Counted from the first letter of the stretch, positions 15,537 to 22,037 are shown. The stretch: DNA of 27,418 nucleotides from Bacteroidota bacterium (GCA_023413645.1 JAEZPN010000116.1:1-27418); one strand, 5' to 3'. Numbers and translations are program-made. Notes: a model not told the origin generated them from the letters alone.

Positions 15537-16010
15537 TTATCGGTTGCTTATTTTATCTATGATGTCGCGCCCCATGTGGTGCACGGGACCGAACCACTCG
15601 ACACGCGAATTCTTGGTTCGGTAGATCACGGCAAAGGGAACATAGTTTATGCCAAAGGCCCTGAGCGTGCGGTTGTTATCATCAAAGGCCACTATGTAGT
15701 CCTCGATGCCCAAACGCTCGATGATAGCCTCGCTGTCTACCTCCGACTCACCCGTGATTACGACGATGGCACACGTGAGGCCTATCTCCTCGGCCGTAGC
15801 CCTGAAGTCGCGCAATGCCTCCACGCAGGGCTTACTCTCGGAGTGGGCAAAGATGAGGCACGTGTAGTCGCGGTTGTAGAGCGCGAGGGTCTCGTCGATG
15901 GTGGGGCTAACGCTGATAGCGGGTATAGCCTCGCCGAGGCGTATGCTCTGGGCATGCGCAGCAACAGTGGTAGCCACCATAAGGGCGAGTATGTAGAGAA
16001 TACGTCTCAT
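15537..16010 (-). CDS. Secreted thioredoxin-fold protein with a single active-site-position cysteine
   Basis: A 157-residue exported protein. Residues 1-20 are a signal peptide (YILALMVATTVAAHA). The rest has a thioredoxin/peroxiredoxin-like pattern: a CLIFAHSESKPC segment in the place of the active site, a long helix, TCAIVVITGES, and a FGINYVPFAVIY strand containing the cis-Pro-like VPF motif. Where thioredoxins have CxxC, this has S-E-S-K-P-C (57-62), so only the second cysteine is kept. Cys51 and Cys80 are buried in strands. It therefore is unlikely to be an ordinary disulfide oxidoreductase; a one-cysteine redox or binding role is possible. It is 14 bases upstream of meaB in the same direction, with no evident functional link. 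Confidence 0.7.
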   Translation of the reverse strand: MRRILYILALMVATTVAAHAQSIRLGEAIPAISVSPTIDETLALYNRDYTCLIFAHSESKPCVEALRDFRATAEEIGLTCAIVVITGESEVDSEAIIERLGIEDYIVAFDDNNRTLRAFGINYVPFAVIYRTKNSRVEWFGPVHHMGRDIIDKISNR

Positions 16011-16151
16011 CGGCCTAAATGATTATTATGCGAAGATAGCGATTTTTCTGCAATAATCAATCCCTCGGCTCTATCTTTTTTCAATTACTGAGTTAAATTA
16101 GCACCACGACCTCCCTGTAGTCGAAATTATTTGAAAAAAGAGTCGAAAATA

Positions 16152-16183
16152 TTTCGTGCCTTCAAAAAAAATAAGTATCTTTG
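16152..16183 (+). promoter_or_regulatory. Bacteroidetes-type promoter for methylmalonyl-CoA epimerase
   Basis: TTTC (16152-16155), 20 bases, then TATCTTTG (16176-16183). This matches the -33/-7 layout of the Bacteroidetes housekeeping sigma factor. It lies about 78 bases before the ATG, with a long A-rich leader typical of highly expressed genes in this phylum. The 250-base gap also serves the divergent thioredoxin-like gene; only a weak minus-strand -7 candidate (16031-16038) is visible. Confidence 0.7.
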
Positions 16184-16260
16184 GGTGATTTTTGTAGATA
16201 TGTATTGTATAGACAATAACAAAAAAATATTAAGTTCAACTTTATAAAAACAAAACAAAA

Positions 16261-16671
16261 ATGAAAGTATCACACATCGAGCACCTCGGCATCGCAGTTA
16301 ACAGCCTTGAGGAGGCAATTCCTTACTGGGAGAACGTATTGGGTCTTAAGTGTTACGCTATCGAGGAGGTAGCTGACCAGAAGGTAAAGACAGCATTCTT
16401 CATGCTTGGTCAGACAAAGATTGAGCTCTTGGAGCCCACATCACCTGAGTCAACAATCGCTAAGTACCTTGAGACTAAGGGCGCTGGTATCCACCACATG
16501 GCTCTCGCTTGCGAGAACATCGAGGAGCAGCTCGCTGACGCTGAGGCACACGGCATCCGTCTTATCGACAAGACACCTCGTAAGGGCGCTGAGGGTCTCA
16601 CTATCGCATTCCTCCACCCAAAGTCAACTCAGGGTATTCTCACTGAGCTCTGCGAAAACAAAAATAAGTAG
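16261..16671 (+). CDS. mce: Methylmalonyl-CoA epimerase
   Basis: A 136-residue vicinal-oxygen-chelate (glyoxalase-fold) enzyme that interconverts (2R)- and (2S)-methylmalonyl-CoA. It links the mutase product to the decarboxylase that follows. The metal ligands are recognisable: His8 (IEHLGIAV), His79 (GIHHMAL) and Glu129 (ILTELCE). Two babab modules and the FLHPKSTQGILTEL ending are diagnostic, and the length is standard. Codons are skewed to a small preferred set (GGT, CGT, CTC, AAG), unlike the glycosyltransferase region, consistent with high expression. It has its own promoter upstream and a structured spacer (16675-16774) before the decarboxylase alpha gene. Confidence 0.95.
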   Translation: MKVSHIEHLGIAVNSLEEAIPYWENVLGLKCYAIEEVADQKVKTAFFMLGQTKIELLEPTSPESTIAKYLETKGAGIHHMALACENIEEQLADAEAHGIRLIDKTPRKGAEGLTIAFLHPKSTQGILTELCENKNK

Positions 16672-16674
16672 TCT

Positions 16675-16774
16675 AACAAGGCTATTTTGTCGTTACGCTT
16701 GCCTTCGAGATCCTCATTTACGCCAAGTAAACTCCGGTCTCTCAGGCTGCGCAAGCCTAAAACTAGCTCTTGTT
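16675..16774 (+). repeat. Structured intergenic element between mce and mmdA
   Basis: A nested palindrome of another type. AACAAGGCTA (from 16675) can pair with TAGCTCTTGTT (16764-16774) with one bulged base. Inside, GAGATC (16707-16712) pairs with GGTCTC (16736-16741), and TTTAC (16717-16721) with GTAAA (16727-16731) around a CGCCAA-type loop. No T-run follows. It could attenuate, process or insulate the transcript between the two genes. It shares no clear sequence with the five-copy palindrome family. Confidence 0.6.
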
Positions 16775-16871
16775 ATACAACTTATTAGGTAAACGGGGTG
16801 GGTTACTAAATCATTGTAAAAACCATTCCGCTACAAACAGCAAATTAACTAAACTAAAATAGAAAAACACT

Positions 16872-18434
16872 ATGAGTGAGATTCAGAAAGCGATTGAGAA
16901 ATTGATGGACAACCGCCAGACAGCACGCATGGGTGGTGGCCAGAAGGCAATCGACAAGCAGCACGAGAAGGGTAAGTACACAGCTCGTGAGCGTATCGCT
17001 ATGCTCTTGGATGAGGGTAGCTTCGAGGAGTTCGATATGTTCGTTACACACCGTTGCTACGACTTCGGTATGGACGCTAAGCATACATTCGGTGATGGCG
17101 TTGTAACAGGTTACGGTACCATCGCTGGTCGTCTTGTTTACGTTTTCGCACAGGACTTCACAGTTACTGCAGGTTCTTTGTCAATCTCTTTGGCTGACAA
17201 GATCTGTAAGGTTATGGATATGGCAGTTCGCAATGGTGCTCCCTGCATCGGTCTTAACGACTCAGGTGGCGCACGTATCCAGGAGGGTGTAAACGCTTTG
17301 GCAGGTTATGCTAACATCTTCCAGCGCAACGTTATGGCTTCTGGTGTTATCCCCCAGATCTCAGCTATCTTCGGCCCCTGCGCAGGTGGTGCAGTTTACT
17401 CTCCCGCATTGACCGACTTCATCATCATGCGTCGTGAGACATCTAACATGTTCTTGACTGGTCCTAAGGTTGTTAAGACCGTAACTGGTGAGGATGTAAC
17501 TCAGGAGCAGCTTGGTGGTGCAAACATGCACACAACAAAGAGTGGTGTTGCTCAGTTCGCAGTAGACTCTGAGGAGGAGGGCTTGCAGCTTATCCGCGAC
17601 CTTCTCTCATACATGCCTCAGAACTACACAGCGTTGGTTCCCGACCAGCCATGTACTGATGACATCGCACGTAAGGAGGATATCTTGAACGACATCATCC
17701 CTGACAACCCCAACAAGCCTTACGACATGATGGAGGTTATCAAGGCTATCGTTGACGATGGTAAGTTCTTGGAGAGTGCAGCTGCATACGCAAAGAACAT
17801 CATCACAGGTTTCGCACGTTTCAACGGCCAGTCAGTTGGTATCATCGCTAACCAGCCTAAGTTCATGGCAGGTGTACTCGATATCAACGCTTCACGTAAG
17901 GCTGCACGTTTCGTACGTTTCTGCGACGCGTTCAACATTCCTTTGGTTACTTTGGTTGACGTTCCTGGCTTCTTGCCCGGTACAGCTCAGGAGTACGGTG
18001 GTGTTATCACACACGGTGCAAAGCTTCTCTTCGCTTACTGCGAGGCTACTGTTCCCAAGATCACTGTTACATTGCGTAAGGCATATGGTGGTGCATACAT
18101 CGTGATGTCATCTAAGCACATCCGTGGAGATGTTAACTACGCATGGCCTACAGCTGAGATCGCAGTTATGGGTGCTAGCGGCGCTGTTGAGGTATTGCAC
18201 GCTAAGGCGTTGTCTTCATTCGAGAACAAGGAGGATAAGGCTAAGTTCGTTGCAGAGAAGGAGCAGGAGTACCGCGACAAGTTCTCTAACCCCTACAACG
18301 CAGCACGCTACGGCTATATCGACGACGTTATCGAGCCTCGCAACACTCGTTTCCGCGTGATCCGTGCTTTGGAGTCATTGCGCAACAAGCGTTTGGAGAA
18401 CCCCGCAAAGCGTCATAACAACATTCCTTTGTAG
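16872..18434 (+). CDS. mmdA: Methylmalonyl-CoA decarboxylase alpha subunit (carboxyltransferase)
   Basis: A 520-residue acyl-CoA carboxyltransferase of the PccB/MmdA family. In the pump it moves the carboxyl group from methylmalonyl-CoA to the biotin of the carrier protein, releasing propionyl-CoA. It has the two crotonase-like halves: the first with GLNDSGGARIQEGV and FGPCAGGAVYSPALTDF, the second with GQSVGIIANQP, VDVPGFLPGTAQE and RKAYGGAYIVMSSKH, which hold the oxyanion-hole glycines. The length is usual. The same family serves propionyl-CoA carboxylase, but the following genes (OadG-like, biotin carrier, membrane beta subunit) and the lack of a biotin carboxylase gene favour the Na+-translocating decarboxylase. 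Strong codon bias matches the rest of the operon. Confidence 0.93.
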   Translation: MSEIQKAIEKLMDNRQTARMGGGQKAIDKQHEKGKYTARERIAMLLDEGSFEEFDMFVTHRCYDFGMDAKHTFGDGVVTGYGTIAGRLVYVFAQDFTVTAGSLSISLADKICKVMDMAVRNGAPCIGLNDSGGARIQEGVNALAGYANIFQRNVMASGVIPQISAIFGPCAGGAVYSPALTDFIIMRRETSNMFLTGPKVVKTVTGEDVTQEQLGGANMHTTKSGVAQFAVDSEEEGLQLIRDLLSYMPQNYTALVPDQPCTDDIARKEDILNDIIPDNPNKPYDMMEVIKAIVDDGKFLESAAAYAKNIITGFARFNGQSVGIIANQPKFMAGVLDINASRKAARFVRFCDAFNIPLVTLVDVPGFLPGTAQEYGGVITHGAKLLFAYCEATVPKITVTLRKAYGGAYIVMSSKHIRGDVNYAWPTAEIAVMGASGAVEVLHAKALSSFENKEDKAKFVAEKEQEYRDKFSNPYNAARYGYIDDVIEPRNTRFRVIRALESLRNKRLENPAKRHNNIPL

Positions 18435-18459
18435 TCTTATAATAATATATAAGTAAGTT

Positions 18460-18774
18460 ATGATGATTCTTGCAGCAAATTTGGGTGATGCAGGCCTTAT
18501 CGCACTTGTGAGCATCGGCTTGGTGTTTACAGTGCTTGTACTCCTTATCTTCATCTTGAAGCTTTTCGGATTTATCTTCAAGGAGCGTAAGGCAGCTGCA
18601 GTAGCACCCGTCGCAACATCATCTGACGAAATCTCTGACGAGGAGGTGGCAGCCATCGCTATGGCTGTCAACCTCTTCTTCAATCGTCACGATGAGGAGA
18701 GCGATGTGCTCACCTTCCGCCAGAACCACGACGTTTCGGCATGGCAGGTGCGTAACATCAACAAACAATTGTAA
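18460..18774 (+). CDS. OadG-family decarboxylase subunit (delta/gamma)
   Basis: A 104-residue small membrane subunit. One N-terminal transmembrane helix (about 11-38, LIALVSIGLVFTVLVLLIFI) is followed by a charged Ala/Val/Pro-rich linker (about 45-58) and a short cytoplasmic helix pair (DEISDEEVAAIAMAVNLFFN). This is the OadG/MmdD layout; the subunit holds the carboxyltransferase and carrier on the membrane beta subunit. The gene starts with ATGATG, 25 bases after mmdA and 30 bases before the biotin carrier gene, so it is certainly in the operon. Naming as MmdD or OadG depends on the substrate assigned to the complex. Confidence 0.88.
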   Translation: MMILAANLGDAGLIALVSIGLVFTVLVLLIFILKLFGFIFKERKAAAVAPVATSSDEISDEEVAAIAMAVNLFFNRHDEESDVLTFRQNHDVSAWQVRNINKQL

Positions 18775-18804
18775 AACTAACACCACTACATCAAACACGC
18801 AATT

Positions 18805-19233
18805 ATGCAGAAATTCAAATTCAATATTAATGGCAAGAGCTACGAGGCCATTGTTGAGGAGACAGAGCGCAACACAGCTCGTGTCGAGCTTAATGGTAAG
18901 AGCTACACCGTTCAGGTTGAGAAGGAGGAGGCTATCGTTTCTCCCAAGATTGCCGCTGTTAAGCCTTCACAGTCTGGTGGCGACTTCGTAGACGTACCCG
19001 AGCAGGTTATCTCTGGCAACGCTGGCTCAATCAAGTCACCACTTCCAGGTAACGTCTCTAAGATTAAGGTTCAGGAGGGTCAGGCAGTTAAGGCTGGTGA
19101 GGTTCTCATGACCTTGGAGGCTATGAAGATGGAGAACGAGATTATGGCTCCTGCTGCTGGTAAGGTTAAGAAGATTTACGTTACTGAGGGTAAGGCTGTT
19201 CAGCAGGGTGAGGCTCTCATCGACCTTGAGTAA
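18805..19233 (+). CDS. mmdC: Biotin carrier subunit of methylmalonyl-CoA decarboxylase
   Basis: A 142-residue biotinyl carrier protein. Residues 1-45 form a small N-terminal beta domain (FKFNINGKSYEAIVEE, VELNGKSYTVQV). A Ser/Pro/Gly-containing linker (about 46-72) leads to a biotinyl/lipoyl domain (about 73-142) with the biotinylation motif EAMKMENE, target Lys108. It shuttles the carboxyl group from the alpha subunit to the membrane beta subunit. The linker is shorter and less Pro/Ala-rich than in many carriers. It lies 30 bases after the OadG-like gene and 27 bases before the beta subunit. Confidence 0.94.
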   Translation: MQKFKFNINGKSYEAIVEETERNTARVELNGKSYTVQVEKEEAIVSPKIAAVKPSQSGGDFVDVPEQVISGNAGSIKSPLPGNVSKIKVQEGQAVKAGEVLMTLEAMKMENEIMAPAAGKVKKIYVTEGKAVQQGEALIDLE

Positions 19234-19260
19234 TACTAACTCTTTAATTATTAACGTAAT

Positions 19261-20724
19261 ATGAAGAGTGTAAAATTCTATTTTTCATTGCTCATCGCAG
19301 CTGTGATGTTCGTGATGCCCTTGCAGGCACAGGATAATCAGCCCGCCGAGCCTGTTCAGGGCGAGGTGATTGATACTCCTGCAACCGAGGCAAACGAGGG
19401 TATCATGCTCATCGACGAGGAGGCTCCAGCTGATGCACCTGCTGTTGAGGAGACTGCAGAGGCTGCTGCTGCTGAGGAGGAGGGTTTCAATCCAACTGAG
19501 GCATTGAACAAATTCGTGTCTGATTCAGGTATCGCACGTTTGGATGGTGATGTTACCAATACTGACGGAGAGTATGCTAAGTTTGGTTCTGCTTTGCAGA
19601 ATACGTCAAACTGGAAGAATCTGGTGATGATTTTCATCGCATTCGTATTGCTCTTCTTGGCTATTGTAAAGAAGTATGAGCCATTGCTCTTGATGCCTAT
19701 CGCATTCGGTATGCTCTTGACTAACCTTCCTGGTGCGGAGATGTTCCACGCTAATTTGTTCGAGGGTGGTCATGTAAACTGGGAGGCTATTGGCTCTGGT
19801 GGCGCAGGTCTCTTGGACTACCTCTACCTCGGTGTTAAGCTCGGTATCTATCCTTGCTTGATCTTCGTTGGTGTAGGTGCTATGACCGACTTCGGTCCAT
19901 TGATTGCTAACCCTAAGAGCTTGTTGCTCGGTGCTGCTGCACAGGTAGGTATCTTCCTTACCTTCATCGGTGCTATCGCTATGGGTATGTTCACATTCAA
20001 GGAGGCTGGTTCTATCGGTATCATTGGTGGTGCTGATGGTCCTACGGCTATCTACCTCACATCGAAGCTTGCTCCACAGTTGCTTGGTCCTATCGCGGTG
20101 GCTGCATACTCTTACATGGCACTCGTGCCCGTTATCCAGCCCCCTATCATGAAGCTCTTGACTACAAAGAAGGAGCGCATGATCGAGATGAAGCAGCTTC
20201 GCACTGTTTCTAAGCGCGAGAAGATTATCTTCCCCATCGCTATCACTGTTATCATCGCATTGCTCTTGCCCTCTGCAGCACCACTTATCGGCTGCTTGAT
20301 GTTGGGTAACTTGATGAAGGAGTGTGGCGTTGTTGAGCGTTTGTCAAAGACCGTACAGAACGAGTTGATGAACATCGTTACCATCTTCCTCGGTATCTCT
20401 GTAGGTGCTACTGCAACAGCTGAGGCGTTCCTCGACCTCAAGACTCTTGGTATCTTGTTGTTGGGTGTCGTAGCATTCGCTATGGGTTCAGCATCTGGCG
20501 TAATCTTGGCTAAGATTATGAACCTCTTCAGCAAGGAGAAGATCAATCCACTTATCGGTTCTGCAGGTGTATCTGCTGTGCCTATGGCAGCACGTGTATC
20601 TCAGACCGTTGGTCAGCAGGCTAACCCCAGCAACTTCCTTTTGATGCACGCTATGGGTCCTAACGTAGCAGGTGTTATCGGTTCGGCAGTTGCGGCGGGT
20701 CTATTGCTTGCCTTCCTCGGCTAA
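19261..20724 (+). CDS. mmdB: Na+-translocating decarboxylase beta subunit with long N-terminal extension
   Basis: A 487-residue membrane protein of the OadB/GcdB/MmdB family, which decarboxylates carboxybiotin and pumps Na+ out. The conserved core starts near residue 118 (NLVMIFIAFVLLFLAIVKKY) and includes GADGPTAIYL (Asp259, the sodium-site acid region) and the late GSASGVILAKIMNLFS and PNVAGVIGSA blocks. Before the core is an unusual extension of about 115 residues: a cleavable-looking signal peptide (1-24, VMFVMPLQAQ) and a Glu/Ala/Pro-rich acidic stretch (about 28-78) that should lie outside the membrane. Canonical family members are roughly 375-435 residues and lack it. Its TAA stop is the start of palindrome copy 4. 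Confidence 0.93.
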   Translation: MKSVKFYFSLLIAAVMFVMPLQAQDNQPAEPVQGEVIDTPATEANEGIMLIDEEAPADAPAVEETAEAAAAEEEGFNPTEALNKFVSDSGIARLDGDVTNTDGEYAKFGSALQNTSNWKNLVMIFIAFVLLFLAIVKKYEPLLLMPIAFGMLLTNLPGAEMFHANLFEGGHVNWEAIGSGGAGLLDYLYLGVKLGIYPCLIFVGVGAMTDFGPLIANPKSLLLGAAAQVGIFLTFIGAIAMGMFTFKEAGSIGIIGGADGPTAIYLTSKLAPQLLGPIAVAAYSYMALVPVIQPPIMKLLTTKKERMIEMKQLRTVSKREKIIFPIAITVIIALLLPSAAPLIGCLMLGNLMKECGVVERLSKTVQNELMNIVTIFLGISVGATATAEAFLDLKTLGILLLGVVAFAMGSASGVILAKIMNLFSKEKINPLIGSAGVSAVPMAARVSQTVGQQANPSNFLLMHAMGPNVAGVIGSAVAAGLLLAFLG

Positions 20725-20850
20725 TTTCTTGTGATAAGGGGTCATTCTCGACCTCTCAATCAATAGCCCGAATGGGAAATACGCTTAGTATGTCCCATCC
20801 GGGCTATTTTCATGTCGAGGCCAAGCCTAACCCCTTCTGACAAGAAATTA
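20722..20850 (+). repeat. Nested palindromic intergenic element, copy 4 (best preserved)
   Basis: Perfect 11-bp ends TAATTTCTTGT (20722-20732) and ACAAGAAATTA (20840-20850). A gat/ctg internal loop follows, then AAGGGGT (20736-20742) with ACCCCTT (20830-20836), CTCGAC (20747-20752) with GTCGAG (20814-20819), AATAGCCCG (20762-20770) with CGGGCTATT (20800-20808), an A.C mismatch, and ATGGGA (20772-20777) with TCCCAT (20793-20798), capped by ATAC/GTAT. TTTTC follows the inner stem. The TAA at 20722-20724 is the decarboxylase stop codon. The right arm is duplicated: 20817-20849 recurs at 20864-20896 with one change. Confidence 0.9.
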
Positions 20851-20896
20851 CACACCCAACTAAGAGGCCAAGCCTAACCCCTTCTGACAGGAAATT

Positions 20897-20919
20897 GGGT
20901 CGTGGGGTGTGGGTAGGGG
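20897..20919 (+). other. G-quadruplex-type motif
   Basis: Four G-runs (GGG, GGGG, GGG, GGGG) separated by loops of 4, 3 and 2 bases (TCGT, TGT, TA). This meets the usual four-tract definition on the plus strand. It lies exactly between the duplicated right arm of palindrome copy 4 and the 9-base arrays. Copies 2 and 3 have G-rich spacers in the same place but not four full tracts. Confidence 0.7.
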
Positions 20920-20929
20920 AGCGTGTAGG

Positions 20930-21122
20930 GAGATTAAGGAGATTAAGGAGATTAAGGAGATTAAGGAGATTAAGGAGATTAAGGAAGTTAAGGAAGTTAA
21001 GGAGATTAAGGAGATTGGGGTTGGTGGTTATTTTTCTCTAATTTCCTTAAATTCCTTAAATTCCTTAAATTCCTTAAATTCCCTAAGTTCTTTATATTCT
21101 CTTAACTCTCTAAATTCACTAA
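20930..21122 (+). repeat. Ten-plus-ten inverted 9-base tandem arrays, after copy 4
   Basis: About ten units of GAGATTAAG or close variants (20930-21019) are followed by a 15-base spacer and about ten units of the TCCTTAAAT type (about 21033-21122). Each purine unit can pair with a pyrimidine unit with seven Watson-Crick pairs, one G.U and one A.A, so the arms form a hairpin of about 90 bp. Together with copy 4 and a G-run spacer it fills the 484-base gap up to the CxxC gene. The gap holds no gene I can support. Confidence 0.88.
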
Positions 21123-21208
21123 AATAAAATCCTTTGACGATACCTGTCAAAAAGTGGTGGTTACTTTGCATCGTGAAACAAAACGATAAACCTAAAACCA
21201 CTACCGTT

Positions 21209-21421
21209 ATGAAGCTCAATTACACCATCGACTGCCGCCATTGTGGCACACACACCGAGTACAGCATAACAAGCTACTACCGCACAATGAGCGATGCCGA
21301 GGCTGCGGGCAAGATGCACATCGACACCGAGTGTGCTATGCGCTGCCCAGCGTGTCGCTACCGCCTGAATACCACCGAGGCAGATTTCCGCTCGCAGGTG
21401 CACATCACGCGCGAGGCATAA
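21209..21421 (+). CDS. Small protein with two CxxC motifs (zinc-ribbon-like)
   Basis: A 70-residue protein of unknown role. It has CRHC near residues 9-12 and CPAC near 50-53, enough for one zinc site, with a polar helix between them (SDAEAAGKMHIDTECAM). The end is basic and polar (FRSQVHITREA). I chose the ATG at 21209 (MKLNYTIDC); an upstream ATG in the same frame (21134) would add 25 residues that overlap a likely promoter. TTACTTTG at 21161-21168 is one base off the TAnnTTTG box and would give a leader of about 35 bases. The size and motif spacing suggest a small metal-binding or nucleic-acid-binding protein; no family is named. Confidence 0.65.
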   Translation: MKLNYTIDCRHCGTHTEYSITSYYRTMSDAEAAGKMHIDTECAMRCPACRYRLNTTEADFRSQVHITREA

Positions 21422-21474
21422 GATGTGTGTATAGTCTATACCTATAGTTATATAAATAAAAATTAGTAGCTATA

Positions 21475-21506
21475 TTTCTCGGTTTCGGAAAAAAATAGTA
21501 ACTTTG
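21475..21506 (+). promoter_or_regulatory. Bacteroidetes-type promoter for the bcp-recA group
   Basis: TTTC (21475-21478), 20 bases, then TAACTTTG (21499-21506). It has the same spacing as the promoter before mce. It lies about 39 bases upstream of the peroxiredoxin ATG. Confidence 0.7.
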
Positions 21507-21544
21507 AGAGTAAATAATAGAATAACATAAAACGAGATATAACT

Positions 21545-22015
21545 ATGAGTAAGATAAATATAAAGATAGGAGACTTAATTCCTGATTTTAAGAGCGTTAC
21601 GCAGAGCGGCGAGAGCTTTACGCTCAACGAGTTGAAGGGCTCGCCCACGGTGCTCTACTTCTATCCCAAGGACAACACATCGGGTTGCACGCTCGAGGCT
21701 AAGAGCCTCCGCGATGCCAAGGAGGAGCTTAAGGCGCGTGGTTACAAGATTGTAGGCGTTAGTCCCGACTCTGTGAAGTCGCACCAGAACTTCTGCAACA
21801 AACACGAGCTAAACTTCACGCTCCTTGCCGACACAGACCACTCACTCTCGGAGGCGGTGGGCGTATGGCAGCAGAAGAAGATGTGTGGCAGAGAGTATAT
21901 GGGCATTGTGCGCACAACATTCATTTTGGATGCGGAGGCACGCGTAACACACATCATCGAGAAGGTTGATACTAAGGACTCTTACGGTCAGATTATCAAG
22001 CTATTGGATAAGTAA
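21545..22015 (+). CDS. bcp: Thioredoxin-dependent peroxiredoxin, Bcp/PrxQ type
   Basis: A 156-residue peroxiredoxin that reduces hydrogen peroxide and organic hydroperoxides using thioredoxin. The strand LYFYPKDNTSGCTLE carries the peroxidatic Cys48 in a TSGC motif (commonly TPGC) and is followed by the catalytic-site pattern of the family; Arg in GREYMGIVRTTF is conserved. The classic PrxQ resolving cysteine five residues after the peroxidatic one is missing: the sequence reads EAKSLRD rather than EACSLRD. Other cysteines are in NFCNKHE and KKMCGRE and might serve. It is 22 bases upstream of recA in the same direction, so the two probably share a promoter. Confidence 0.93.
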   Translation: MSKINIKIGDLIPDFKSVTQSGESFTLNELKGSPTVLYFYPKDNTSGCTLEAKSLRDAKEELKARGYKIVGVSPDSVKSHQNFCNKHELNFTLLADTDHSLSEAVGVWQQKKMCGREYMGIVRTTFILDAEARVTHIIEKVDTKDSYGQIIKLLDK

Positions 22016-22037
22016 TAAATGTAAAAAAAGATATATT

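Noticed and set aside
20930..21122. CRISPR array
   Set aside because: Units are 9 bases without spacers and the second half is inverted; no cas genes are near.
20909..21127. Open frame coding repeated KEI and SLN tripeptides
   Set aside because: The 9-base period of the arrays keeps all frames open. The peptide is a by-product of the repeat, with no start signal and a mirror peptide on the other strand.
21134..21208. Longer start for the CxxC protein
   Set aside because: The extra 25 codons cover the likely -7 box (21161-21168) and spacer; MKLNYTIDC is a better start.
21966..22037. Longer RecA start 24 codons upstream
   Set aside because: It overlaps the end of the peroxiredoxin gene and the added residues do not resemble RecA; the ATG at 22038 gives the family N-terminus.
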